Below are positions 26,697-34,557 of a stretch of DNA of 64,000 bases, one piece after another. The notes under the pieces are model-generated. The model was not told the origin of the DNA. It worked only from the letters and a program-made list of their open reading frames with translations, and ran no database searches. How positions within the stretch are numbered: the stretch's first letter is position 1; the number at the start of each line of letters is the position of its first letter. Source of the stretch: Dyadobacter endophyticus (GTDB lineage: Bacteria > Bacteroidota > Bacteroidia > Cytophagales > Spirosomataceae); the NCBI RefSeq assembly GCF_014641595.1, contig NZ_BMIA01000003.1:186001-250000 (forward strand). The letters run 5' to 3'. The translations under genes were made by a program, and so were the position numbers.

Positions 26697-27392
26697 ATGA
26701 AAAAGTTTATCCTATGGAGCATCGCTTGTCTGCTGATGCTTAGCCTGGGCGCCAATGCCCAGGAATGTGCCGGCTTTACATTCAAAGAAGGAGGCGGATT
26801 TGAAATGAACAACTATGACGGAAAGGGCAAGGCGCTTGGAAAGCTTACCTATAAAATCGCCAAAGTAGCCAGGGAAGGCAGCAACACAGTGGTAACTATC
26901 GACATGGAATCCTTTAATACCAAGGGTAAATCCGAGCTCAAAAACACTTACCAGATGAAATGCGACGGAAACGTGCTGACGCTCGACGCCGCTTCGCTCG
27001 TCAGCCAGGAGCAACTGAAATCGTTTCAGAATATGGAGATGAAATTTACCTATGACAATATCGAAATCCCGTCCAAACTATCGGTAGGCGATAAGTTGAA
27101 GGATGCAGCTGTGAAAGGCGAAGGGAAGTCGGGCCCGATGACTGTGGTTTTCAATATGTTTATCAAAAACCGCACGGTGGCCGGCCAGGAAAAACTCACT
27201 ATCCCGGCGGGAAGCTATGATGTTTACAAAATTAATTCGGACATGAATATGGAAATGGTGATGGGGTTTCCTGTAAAAATGGAGATGCAAAGCGTTTCCT
27301 ACCGCGCACCCGGCATTATCTGGGACCTGAAAACCGAGACTTATCGCAAAGGAAAACTGATGGGGTATAGCGAGCTGGCCAAAATTTATTGA
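26697..27392 (+). CDS. Secreted DUF3108/TapB-like protein
   Basis: 231 residues with a signal peptide (MKKFILWSIACLLMLSLGANAQ). The mature protein is beta-rich, with family-like segments YEMKNYDGKGKALGKLTYKI-type opening (EMNNYDGKGKALGKL), VAGQEKLTIPAGSYDVYKI and an ending GIIWDLKTETYRKGKLMGYSEL. These resemble the DUF3108/TapB periplasmic proteins of Bacteroidota, whose role is unknown. It has a good -7 box in front and a strong terminator behind, so it is transcribed alone. Confidence 0.7.
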   Translation: MKKFILWSIACLLMLSLGANAQECAGFTFKEGGGFEMNNYDGKGKALGKLTYKIAKVAREGSNTVVTIDMESFNTKGKSELKNTYQMKCDGNVLTLDAASLVSQEQLKSFQNMEMKFTYDNIEIPSKLSVGDKLKDAAVKGEGKSGPMTVVFNMFIKNRTVAGQEKLTIPAGSYDVYKINSDMNMEMVMGFPVKMEMQSVSYRAPGIIWDLKTETYRKGKLMGYSELAKIY

Positions 27393-27427
27393 TTTCAGAC
27401 AAGTCTATATTAACATTCCCCTAAATA

Positions 27428-27460
27428 ACGGCTTGCAGTTCGTCGGCAAGCCGTCTTTTT
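27428..27460 (+). terminator. Rho-independent terminator after the TapB-like gene
   Basis: Perfect 9-bp stem ACGGCTTGC / GCAAGCCGT with a 9-base loop, followed by CTTTTT, 36 bases after the stop. Confidence 0.88.
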
Positions 27461-27525
27461 ATAGCTTTGTCCGGGTATTTTGCTGACAATACTCCTTATC
27501 TATCACATAACAACTACGCTTAATA

Positions 27526-28095
27526 ATGAAGAGAATTGCCATTTTTGCCTCCGGTTCAGGGTCCAATGCTGAAAAGATCTGCGAACATTTCGCTGATCGC
27601 GACGACGTGGATGTATCGCTGATTTTCACCAACAATCCCATGGCCGGAGTGATCAAGAGGGCGCTCAAATTGCAAATACCGGTTGTATTTTTTGACAAGA
27701 AAACTTTTTACCACACGGGGAAAATTCAGCAGATCCTCCAAAACGAAGGCATCGATCTCGTGGTACTGGCCGGCTTTATGATGCTCGTGCCACCGGTACT
27801 CGTCAATTCATTTCCGAATAAAATGATCAATATCCACCCTGCATTGCTACCCAAATACGGCGGCAAAGGCATGTACGGGCATTTTGTGCATGAAGCTGTG
27901 GTGAATGCCGGAGAGACCGAATCGGGCATCACGATCCATTACGTAAACGAGCATTACGACGAGGGCGACATCATTTTTCAGGCTAAATGCGATGTGATAC
28001 CCGGAGATACAGCGGAAGACGTCGCACGCAAGGTACACGCGCTCGAATACGCGCATTACCCGCGTGTAATCGAGGAAATCCTTACCGGACAGTAA
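27526..28095 (+). CDS. purN: Phosphoribosylglycinamide formyltransferase PurN
   Basis: PurN transfers a formyl group from 10-formyl-THF to GAR in purine synthesis. The 189-residue protein has the GAR-binding loop FASGSGSNAE, the catalytic region NIHPALLPKYGGKGMYG with its Asn-His pair, and the Asp in HYDEGDIIFQ. Length is normal. An EamA transporter gene follows after 11 bases. Confidence 0.96.
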   Translation: MKRIAIFASGSGSNAEKICEHFADRDDVDVSLIFTNNPMAGVIKRALKLQIPVVFFDKKTFYHTGKIQQILQNEGIDLVVLAGFMMLVPPVLVNSFPNKMINIHPALLPKYGGKGMYGHFVHEAVVNAGETESGITIHYVNEHYDEGDIIFQAKCDVIPGDTAEDVARKVHALEYAHYPRVIEEILTGQ

Positions 28096-28106
28096 GTCAT
28101 TACACC

Positions 28107-29030
28107 ATGCTGTTCTTCCTGCTAGCGGTTGCTTTCACGGTCATGCTCTACCTGATCATGCGCGCTTACCCGCGTTACCGGGTGAATTCGTTCCACGCGG
28201 TGGTTTTCAACTATTACGCCTGCGTGCTCACCGGCCTTGTGCTCACGCCCGACCTCCGTGTATTTACAGAGGTACAATGGACGTCGGAAGGGACGGTCCT
28301 TACGATGGCGCTCGGAGCGATGTTCGTCACGGCTTTTATGCTCATCGGGCTTACTGCGCAAAAAGTGAGTGTGACCGCTACGTCGCTGGCAGGCAATATG
28401 TCGCTGGTGATTCCGGTTCTTTTCGGACTTTTCGTTTTCAGGAACAACAATAAAGATTTTACCGCGCTCAATTACCTGGGGCTTGTGCTTGCACTCGTGG
28501 CGCTGGCATTGGGTGCCATCCAACGTTCAACGAAAGGATCCGACACGGCAAATACCGCCGGTGCCGGGCAGGCGGCGAAGCAGGCATTGTGGGTTTTTCC
28601 CGTTCTGACATTCTTTGCCAGCGGCACGAACAATACCCTGATCAATTTTTTATCCTCCAAATACTACCCGTCCGGCCAGATCACCGTGTTTATGATCGTC
28701 GCCTGCTTTGGCGCTATGGTGATCGGCACGTCGATTCTCGTCTACCGGATCATTGCGCATGGCCACAGGTTGCATCTTCGGAGCGTCGTTGGCGGACTGC
28801 TGCTTGGAGTACCCAATTTTTTGTCGCTCTATTTCCTCCTGCTGGCATTGGCTGCGTTCGGAAACAGTGCGGCCTATGTATTCCCGATCTATAATATCCT
28901 CACCATGCTCGTTTCGGCCCTTGCGGCCTGGGCATTGTATAAGGAACGCCTTAATACATTGAATAAATGGGGACTTGTACTCGCCGTAGTCGCCATTGTA
29001 CTGATTTCCTACCAGGAACTGAACCTGTGA
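28107..29030 (+). CDS. EamA/DMT-family transporter
   Basis: 307 residues from the ATG at 28107, ten predicted membrane helices in two five-helix halves, as in drug/metabolite transporters. The second half ends with the EamA-like pattern FPIYNILTMLVSALAAWALYKERLN. The frame stays open upstream across the end of purN, but the extra 40 codons are antisense-like and lack a signal. The substrate is unknown. The 11-base gap from purN suggests co-transcription; it might carry a purine or unrelated metabolite. Confidence 0.85.
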   Translation: MLFFLLAVAFTVMLYLIMRAYPRYRVNSFHAVVFNYYACVLTGLVLTPDLRVFTEVQWTSEGTVLTMALGAMFVTAFMLIGLTAQKVSVTATSLAGNMSLVIPVLFGLFVFRNNNKDFTALNYLGLVLALVALALGAIQRSTKGSDTANTAGAGQAAKQALWVFPVLTFFASGTNNTLINFLSSKYYPSGQITVFMIVACFGAMVIGTSILVYRIIAHGHRLHLRSVVGGLLLGVPNFLSLYFLLLALAAFGNSAAYVFPIYNILTMLVSALAAWALYKERLNTLNKWGLVLAVVAIVLISYQELNL

Positions 29031-29054
29031 TCCTGCGAGCACTGTTTACCTACC

Positions 29055-30110
29055 ATGACCGACACCGCCATCCTGCATATTCCTGAGCAAGACAAGCCGC
29101 TCAACAAGAAACAAAAAGAATTTAATGTGCTTTCGGAGACGATAGAAGCACTCGACCGCCAGTTGGCCGACCTTCAACAAGCGTACGACGAAATGTTGCG
29201 GCGGATACCGTCCGACCTCGACCCGCTGGTACGGGAATACCAGGGGTACCGGGCCGATATCGTCAACCTTTGGGACCGTACCTACGAAGCGGAGCACTTT
29301 CGGAAGGCCTATCAAACCAAACTCGCCTATCTGATCATTGAAAATGCATATGATCTGATTAAGAATCACGACCGTTCCGAGCTGAAACCCGTTTTCAATA
29401 AATATAGCGCGACAGACATCGATGTGCTGCTGGAAGAAGAGCGCCTTCGGGAAAGCGCACGGATTGAAGACCCGGCATTTTTGTTGGAAAGTGTCTATGA
29501 ACCCGAGCCAGAGGTGTCGTTCCATGAACTTTCGGAAGAAGAGCAGCAGCGGATCAAGGCGGAAAGAAGAGAACAGCGCATGGACCAGCGGACGCGCGAA
29601 GCACAGCAGGCGAAGACAACCAAATCGGTGCGGAGCGTGTATATGGAGCTCGTAAAGACTTTCCACCCGGACCGGGAAACGGACGAAGGGGAAAAACAAC
29701 GTAAAACCGAGACAATGCAGCGCATTACGAAAGCCTATCAGGAGAATAACCTGCTTTCGTTGCTGAAACTGCAAATGGAGCTCGAACAGATTGACCGCTC
29801 AGGCCTTGAAAACCTCAATAAAAACCAGCTCAGCTATTACAACAAGATTCTCCGCCAGCAAATCGAGGAATTGGGCCAGCAGAAGGTTTTGATACAACAG
29901 AAAATATCGGCGGTTTGCAGCCTCCCCTACCAACACGCTAATTCCCAGGTAACGGTGATTGCGAAATTCAATACTGTCATCAACGGGTTGAAGGTGGAGA
30001 TCAAAAACATTAAGAAAACCTACAAACACTGGCTCGTGCCATCGCAGCTCAAAGCCTATCTGAAACCCTTCCAGATCCCGGATCAGCCAGAAGGTGAGTT
30101 AGAAGAATAG
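29055..30110 (+). CDS. J-domain protein with central HPD motif
   Basis: 351 residues, almost wholly helical. A J-domain-like segment lies at ~197-243: YMELVKTFHPDRETDEGEK then MQRITKAYQENNLLSLLKL, with the HPD tripeptide that stimulates DnaK ATPase. Unlike DnaJ the J domain is internal, preceded by ~190 residues with coiled-coil heptads (~10-50 and ~150-190) and followed by another coiled coil (~255-290). There is no zinc-finger or DnaJ C-terminal domain, so this is a class C co-chaperone. The client is unknown. It follows the EamA gene by 24 bases. Confidence 0.78.
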   Translation: MTDTAILHIPEQDKPLNKKQKEFNVLSETIEALDRQLADLQQAYDEMLRRIPSDLDPLVREYQGYRADIVNLWDRTYEAEHFRKAYQTKLAYLIIENAYDLIKNHDRSELKPVFNKYSATDIDVLLEEERLRESARIEDPAFLLESVYEPEPEVSFHELSEEEQQRIKAERREQRMDQRTREAQQAKTTKSVRSVYMELVKTFHPDRETDEGEKQRKTETMQRITKAYQENNLLSLLKLQMELEQIDRSGLENLNKNQLSYYNKILRQQIEELGQQKVLIQQKISAVCSLPYQHANSQVTVIAKFNTVINGLKVEIKNIKKTYKHWLVPSQLKAYLKPFQIPDQPEGELEE

Positions 30111-30313
30111 CCTCATAACGGCCGTTTTTGCGGGAAACGGATACAATACGTAGAGGTTTTTCCACGATATTCAGCACGAATTTAAATATGATTATACAAA
30201 TATAGCTCCACACGGCCCTAGGGATAAGCTGGTTAAATGGAATCGTGCACAACAAGCATGATTGGCATATAATTTATGTCTAATAGCCTTGACGCACCCA
30301 AACTCATATTTAA

Positions 30314-30955
30314 ATGAAAAATTGTATTTTTTTGCTGCTCGCAGTCGTATTTTGTAGCTCGCGGGCACAAGCTCAGGAAAACGTTTCCATAGGCCCGCTT
30401 GTAGGATTGTCGATTGCCAATTTCCGCGGCGATGTTTCGAACACGGACTGGAAACCAGGATTGACAATAGGTGGCTTCTACAATTACAGCTCCGAATCGG
30501 GCTTCGGTTTTAGCGGGCAGTTGCTTTTCACCCAGCTTGGCGCACAGATCAACAACAAGACCAACGAAATCAACCTAAACTACATTCAGGCTCCACTGCT
30601 GGCCACTTTCTTCTTCGGACGCTACGGTGACCGCGTTCGCCCCAAAATTTTCCTCGGCCCCAACCTCAATTTCCTGGTTGGCGCGAGGGACAAAAACGGC
30701 AACAATATCAACGGAGACTCCAACAACCGTATTTACGCCCCATTTGACCTCGGCCTTACCTTCGGTGCCGGATTGAATTACCGCTTGCAGGAAAAAATAT
30801 GGCTGAATTTCGATGCGCGGTACGGTCTGGGATTGATCGACGTCACCAGGCTCGACAATGCAAAGGTCAAAAACAACAACTGGGGTATCAACGTGGGGCT
30901 GAGTTTCCCGCTGGGCACCTACAACAAAAATACGGGAAGACTACGTACGCGCTAA
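30314..30955 (+). CDS. PorT-like outer-membrane beta-barrel protein
   Basis: 213 residues with a signal peptide (MKNCIFLLLAVVFCSSRAQAQ) and an eight-stranded-type barrel: GPLVGLSIANF, GLTIGGFYNY, GFGFSGQLLFTQLGAQ, LNYIQAPLLATFFFG, PKIFLGPNLNFLVGA, FDLGLTFGAGLNY, NFDARYGLGLIDV, WGINVGLSFPLG. The YIQAPLL and GLGLxD motifs are typical of the PorT/OmpL-like family of Bacteroidota. True PorT is a T9SS component; this could be a paralogue. A terminator follows. Confidence 0.82.
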   Translation: MKNCIFLLLAVVFCSSRAQAQENVSIGPLVGLSIANFRGDVSNTDWKPGLTIGGFYNYSSESGFGFSGQLLFTQLGAQINNKTNEINLNYIQAPLLATFFFGRYGDRVRPKIFLGPNLNFLVGARDKNGNNINGDSNNRIYAPFDLGLTFGAGLNYRLQEKIWLNFDARYGLGLIDVTRLDNAKVKNNNWGINVGLSFPLGTYNKNTGRLRTR

Positions 30956-30975
30956 CACACTATGATTCGTGAACA

Positions 30976-31005
30976 GAAGGGCATCCAAATTTGAGTGCCC
31001 TTCTT
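30976..31005 (+). terminator. Terminator after the PorT-like gene
   Basis: 8-bp stem GAAGGGCA / TGCCCTTC with a 12-base loop, followed by a T-rich run TTTATTTTTG. The T-run doubles as the -7 box of the next gene. Confidence 0.78.
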
Positions 31006-31013
31006 TATTTTTG
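31006..31013 (+). promoter_or_regulatory. Candidate -7 box TATTTTTG before the GT39-like gene
   Basis: TATTTTTG fits TAxxTTTG, lies 28 bases before ATG 31042 and overlaps the T-tract of the terminator before it. Confidence 0.4.
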
Positions 31014-31041
31014 TTCCAATGGAATAAAACGCACGCTGCCT

Positions 31042-32439
31042 ATGCTTCAAAAGGATTTGTCGAAAATTGCCAAATGGGGCCTGGGAACAGCCGTGCTGAT
31101 CTGGATGATCGGCTGGTTGATGCTGATTCCGGAAGATTTATCCGCTCAGATAGCAGCTATTTCAGCCGAAACCGTTAAAAATGGTCGTCTGATCGAGCAA
31201 ACCGGCATATCCGCCCCCATTATTTCGTTTTCGGTCGGCGCTATGCGGCTTTTCGGGATCAACCAGCTCTCTCTGCACATTCCCGGTTTTCTGGCTATTC
31301 TGTTCAGTCTTTTTTGTGTTTATCAGTTCACCCGATCCGTTGCCGGTGCGGAGTCAGCCGTCCTTTCCGTACTGATTTTAGCCACGTCACAGGCCACTTT
31401 TCTGGTCAACAATGAGCTGGGAGATGCGAGTTACCTTGCAGCCTGTCTCATTTTTACAATATGGCAGATCAGCAGCTATGTCGAAACCAAAAAGATAACC
31501 AGCCTGCTGTTGTCCTTCCTGGGCACGGCCGGGCTCATACTTGTTAAGAACACATTCCCCGACAGCGCAGGCCAATGGCCTACCGACCCTCTGCTAACCC
31601 TTTTTATTACATTCTCTCCATGGACGATCTTTCTGATCCTCGCGCTTATCGACCTCGTTCAGCGAGTCATCTTCCCCGATTACAACCGAAACCAGAAGTA
31701 TGAACTGATCGCCCTGATCGCGATCATTGCACCGTTTGTATTCAGCTACTTCAACCCATTCCCGGCAACTTTTGATGTGTACATGGCCTATCCGGTGGCC
31801 TCGGTGATTACGGCGGTGTACATCATCCGCCGCCTTGAAAGCGACCCGGCAACATTCTCAGGGCTGCTCGCTTATGTGCACGCCGTAGCAGCATACGCGG
31901 CCCTCGCATTACTGTTCTGCCTCGTCTGGTTCACTTTTCCCGCTGATAATTATTATGGATTGATTCATTTCATGGCGCTTCTCAGCGTCCTTACCTGGCT
32001 CATTTTCTTTTCACCTGTCCGCAACAAGCTCATAGTCGGCTGTGTTGTATTTGCAATAGGGGCCAATCTGGTACTCACCACCTATTTTTATCCCAACATT
32101 TACGAATACCAGGCGGCTGCTAAGCTCGGCATTATCGCGAGGGCGAATGGTGCCGGGCGCGACAGTCTTTACAGTTACCAGGCAGGCACGCCATATAGTC
32201 TGCGTTTCTACTCGGGTGTCCAGGTTACCGAAGTCGACGACTTTGGCAAGCTCGTGGGGACGAAGAACTGCCTGGTTTATACCCACCAAAATCTCCTGGG
32301 AGAATTCAAAGCCATCCGCCCCGACCTGAAGATTCTCGGAAGCTGTGAAGAATACCCGCGAAGGATTCTCGACTTTCGCTTTCTGGATCCCAACACCCGG
32401 GCTTCTTATGTGCAATCCAAAGTATTAATCAGACTGTAA
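31042..32439 (+). CDS. Polytopic membrane protein, GT39/ArnT-like
   Basis: 465 residues from ATG 31042 (MLQKDLSKIAKWGLG), with roughly ten to eleven membrane helices and a C-terminal soluble part (~365-465). The layout after helix 1 (AQIAAISAETVKNGRLIEQ, APIISFSVGAMRLFGINQLSLHIPGFL) follows the dolichol-phosphate-mannose-type GT39/ArnT pattern. The usual acidic pair of the first periplasmic loop (DE) is not obvious; only PEDLSA is seen. It may be a degenerate or divergent lipid-linked glycosyltransferase. The first in-frame start at 30991 precedes the -7 box and is unlikely. Confidence 0.65.
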   Translation: MLQKDLSKIAKWGLGTAVLIWMIGWLMLIPEDLSAQIAAISAETVKNGRLIEQTGISAPIISFSVGAMRLFGINQLSLHIPGFLAILFSLFCVYQFTRSVAGAESAVLSVLILATSQATFLVNNELGDASYLAACLIFTIWQISSYVETKKITSLLLSFLGTAGLILVKNTFPDSAGQWPTDPLLTLFITFSPWTIFLILALIDLVQRVIFPDYNRNQKYELIALIAIIAPFVFSYFNPFPATFDVYMAYPVASVITAVYIIRRLESDPATFSGLLAYVHAVAAYAALALLFCLVWFTFPADNYYGLIHFMALLSVLTWLIFFSPVRNKLIVGCVVFAIGANLVLTTYFYPNIYEYQAAAKLGIIARANGAGRDSLYSYQAGTPYSLRFYSGVQVTEVDDFGKLVGTKNCLVYTHQNLLGEFKAIRPDLKILGSCEEYPRRILDFRFLDPNTRASYVQSKVLIRL

Positions 32440-32479
32440 ATCAGCTGTTAGAAAAGATTTGTAGATTTTCATTTTATTT

Positions 32480-32498
32480 TACTTTGAAGTACAAAGTA
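32480..32498. promoter_or_regulatory. Perfect inverted repeat TACTTTG-N5-CAAAGTA, candidate operator
   Basis: A 7-bp perfect inverted repeat with a 5-base spacer sits 45 bases before the ATG at 32543, in an AT-rich gap. Half-site size and spacing fit a dimeric repressor operator. No regulator gene is adjacent. Confidence 0.5.
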
Positions 32499-32542
32499 CT
32501 TTTTTAAATTTGAATCTTCAAACTTAAACGATCACCTGCCTT

Positions 32543-33085
32543 ATGCAAACCATTAACACCAGATTGTCGCCCTGGCATATCGTTGCCGTCATTGTGCTTG
32601 TTCCCTTGCTGCTAACTGCTCTTGCCCTTTGGCACTGGAAACCGGGCGCTTTTGTACTCGCATCTGTGCTTGCACTTGGGGGCGCGCGCGTCGTGTACGA
32701 GCTCCTTACCATGAAGAAGATGGGAAATCGCGCTTATCAGCTAGCTTTCGGACTGGCCGTGGCTGCGGTGTTGCTACTCGTTTGGATGAATGTGGCCGTG
32801 GGCGGCATTCTCGGGGATAATCCCGCTAACATGATGTATTTTGGCGTATTACTGGTGGGTTTGATGGGGGCAATAATCTCGCGTCTGCAACCGAAAGGCA
32901 TGTCGAACGCCTTATTTGCCACAGCATTTGCAATGATGTTGGCGCCGCTGGTCGCCTGGGCGATCGGTACGCCGGCTTTCGCTAATGGCCTGGCGGCCGT
33001 TTTTGCCTTGCATTCCTGCTTTGCATGGCTGTTTACTGGGTCGGCTTTGTTATTCAGGCGCGCCGCTCATACCCGGCAAGAATAG
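32543..33085 (+). CDS. Integral membrane protein of unknown function
   Basis: 180 residues with about five membrane helices (~12-30, 35-52, 64-84, 97-112, 123-142, with a further one near 150-170). Loops are short and Gly/Asn-rich (GGILGDNPANMMY; RLQPKGMSNALF). I do not recognise the family; no catalytic motif is visible. A palindrome lies in front, and a DEAD-box helicase gene follows after 69 bases with its own promoter. Confidence 0.72.
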   Translation: MQTINTRLSPWHIVAVIVLVPLLLTALALWHWKPGAFVLASVLALGGARVVYELLTMKKMGNRAYQLAFGLAVAAVLLLVWMNVAVGGILGDNPANMMYFGVLLVGLMGAIISRLQPKGMSNALFATAFAMMLAPLVAWAIGTPAFANGLAAVFALHSCFAWLFTGSALLFRRAAHTRQE

Positions 33086-33125
33086 ATAAAACCGGCGGTC
33101 ATAATGCGTTCAGAGGGATTAGCAG

Positions 33126-33133
33126 TACCTTTG
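33126..33133 (+). promoter_or_regulatory. Candidate -7 box TACCTTTG before the helicase gene
   Basis: TACCTTTG fits TAxxTTTG and lies 21 bases before the ATG at 33155, so the leader is only ~15 bases. Confidence 0.5.
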
Positions 33134-33154
33134 TAGTCTTTTACGAACTGCATT

Positions 33155-34489
33155 ATGACTTTTGAAGATTTAAATCTCACCAAACCGCTTCTAAAAGCAC
33201 TTTCCGAAGCGGGATATATAACACCGACTACCATCCAGCACAAGGTTTTTTCGGTAATGATGTCCGGCAAAGACGTCTGCGGCATCGCACAAACCGGCAC
33301 CGGAAAGACATTCGCTTATTTATTACCGACACTCCGGCAGATCGAATATGCGAAAGACCGGCTGCCGCAACTCCTCGTCCTTGTACCTACGCGCGAGCTC
33401 GTCGTGCAGGTGGTCGAGGAAGTGCGGAAGCTGGCCGCCTATACCCCGCTGCAAGCGGTCGGCGTGTACGGCGGAGGCAATATCAAAGTACAAATGGCCG
33501 AACTCCACGAAGGTGCCGACATTGTGGTAGCTACACCCGGCCGCCTGTACGACCTTGCGATGAACGGCTCGTTGAAAACCAAATCTGTGAAAAAGCTGGT
33601 CATCGACGAAGTAGACGAAATGCTGAATCTCGGTTTTCGCCCGCAACTGAAAAACATCCTGGATTTGCTTCCCCAGCGACGCCAGAACCTGCTTTTTTCG
33701 GCCACTATTACCCAGGAAGTAGAAGCGTTGATGAAGACGTATTTCAATGACCCTGTACGTATTGAAGCGGCACCCGTCGGAACGCCTCTCGACAATATCG
33801 AGCAGCAGGCCTATTATGTTCCCAATTTTTATACAAAAGTCAACCTGCTCGATCTACTGCTGGACCGCCACGAGGAAATGAACAAGGTCTTGATTTTCGT
33901 GGCTACCAAAAAGCTGGCAGATCAGCTTTTTGGGCAACTCGAACTGGGCTACATGAACAAGATCGGTGTGATCCATTCCAACAAAGACCAGAACCACCGT
34001 TTCAACACCATCCGGCAGTTCCATTCGGGCAATTACCGCATCCTGATCGCCACCGACATTATCGCCCGGGGGCTCGATGTAGCGGAAGTTTCGCACGTAT
34101 TCAATTTTGACATTCCAGAAGTCCCGGAAAACTACATTCACAGAATCGGGCGTACGGGACGCGCCGACCAGAAAGGCATTGCCATTTCCTTTATTACTGA
34201 ACGTGAAAAGCCATTTCAGCAAGAAATCGAGGAACTGATGGATTTCGAAATACCCATCCTTCCATTGCCCGAAGATTTGAAAGTCTCCGAAGTGCTGCTG
34301 CCCGACGAGGAGCCTAAAATTTTCATGAAAAACATCGAGCTAAAACGTCCTAAACGTGAGGACGTGGGGCCCGCGTTTCATGAGAAGAAGGCTAAAAACC
34401 AGAAGGTTAATGTCCGTCGAGACCATGCCAAAGAAAAAATGGCCAAATACGGCCGGCCGATCAAGCGCTCGGGAAAGAAAAGTAAGTAA
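33155..34489 (+). CDS. DEAD-box RNA helicase (DEVD variant)
   Basis: 444-residue ATP-dependent RNA helicase. Motifs in order: Q (TTIQ), I AQTGTGKT, Ia PTREL, Ib TPGRL, II DEVD (in VIDEVDEML, in place of DEAD), III SAT, V DIIARGLDV and VI HRIGRTGR. A basic tail follows (~365-444, KRPKREDV, KAKNQKVNVRRDHAKEK), likely for RNA contact. It resembles RhlE/CsdA-type proteins in ribosome assembly or cold adaptation. Its stop lies 8 bases before the left arm of a long inverted repeat over the start of the next gene. Confidence 0.94.
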   Translation: MTFEDLNLTKPLLKALSEAGYITPTTIQHKVFSVMMSGKDVCGIAQTGTGKTFAYLLPTLRQIEYAKDRLPQLLVLVPTRELVVQVVEEVRKLAAYTPLQAVGVYGGGNIKVQMAELHEGADIVVATPGRLYDLAMNGSLKTKSVKKLVIDEVDEMLNLGFRPQLKNILDLLPQRRQNLLFSATITQEVEALMKTYFNDPVRIEAAPVGTPLDNIEQQAYYVPNFYTKVNLLDLLLDRHEEMNKVLIFVATKKLADQLFGQLELGYMNKIGVIHSNKDQNHRFNTIRQFHSGNYRILIATDIIARGLDVAEVSHVFNFDIPEVPENYIHRIGRTGRADQKGIAISFITEREKPFQQEIEELMDFEIPILPLPEDLKVSEVLLPDEEPKIFMKNIELKRPKREDVGPAFHEKKAKNQKVNVRRDHAKEKMAKYGRPIKRSGKKSK

Positions 34490-34496
34490 TCGTCAA

Positions 34497-34557
34497 TTGC
34501 CAGATATTCAAATCATTTTGCGGGATTTCTTGTTGAACCTGCATGAATATCTGGCAA
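34497..34557 (+). promoter_or_regulatory. 14-bp perfect inverted repeat covering the ABC transporter start codon
   Basis: Left arm TTGCCAGATATTCA (34497-34510) and right arm TGAATATCTGGCAA (34544-34557) are perfect reverse complements separated by 33 bases. The right arm contains the T and G of the ATG at 34543. In RNA it would fold into a stem burying the start codon; in DNA it could be an operator. No T-tract follows the right arm, so it is not a terminator. Confidence 0.8.

Noticed and set aside
30111..30313. Possible tRNA or small RNA between the J-domain and PorT-like genes
   Set aside because: No cloverleaf or conserved T-loop sequence found; only AT-rich sequence with a weak palindrome AACGGCCGTT.
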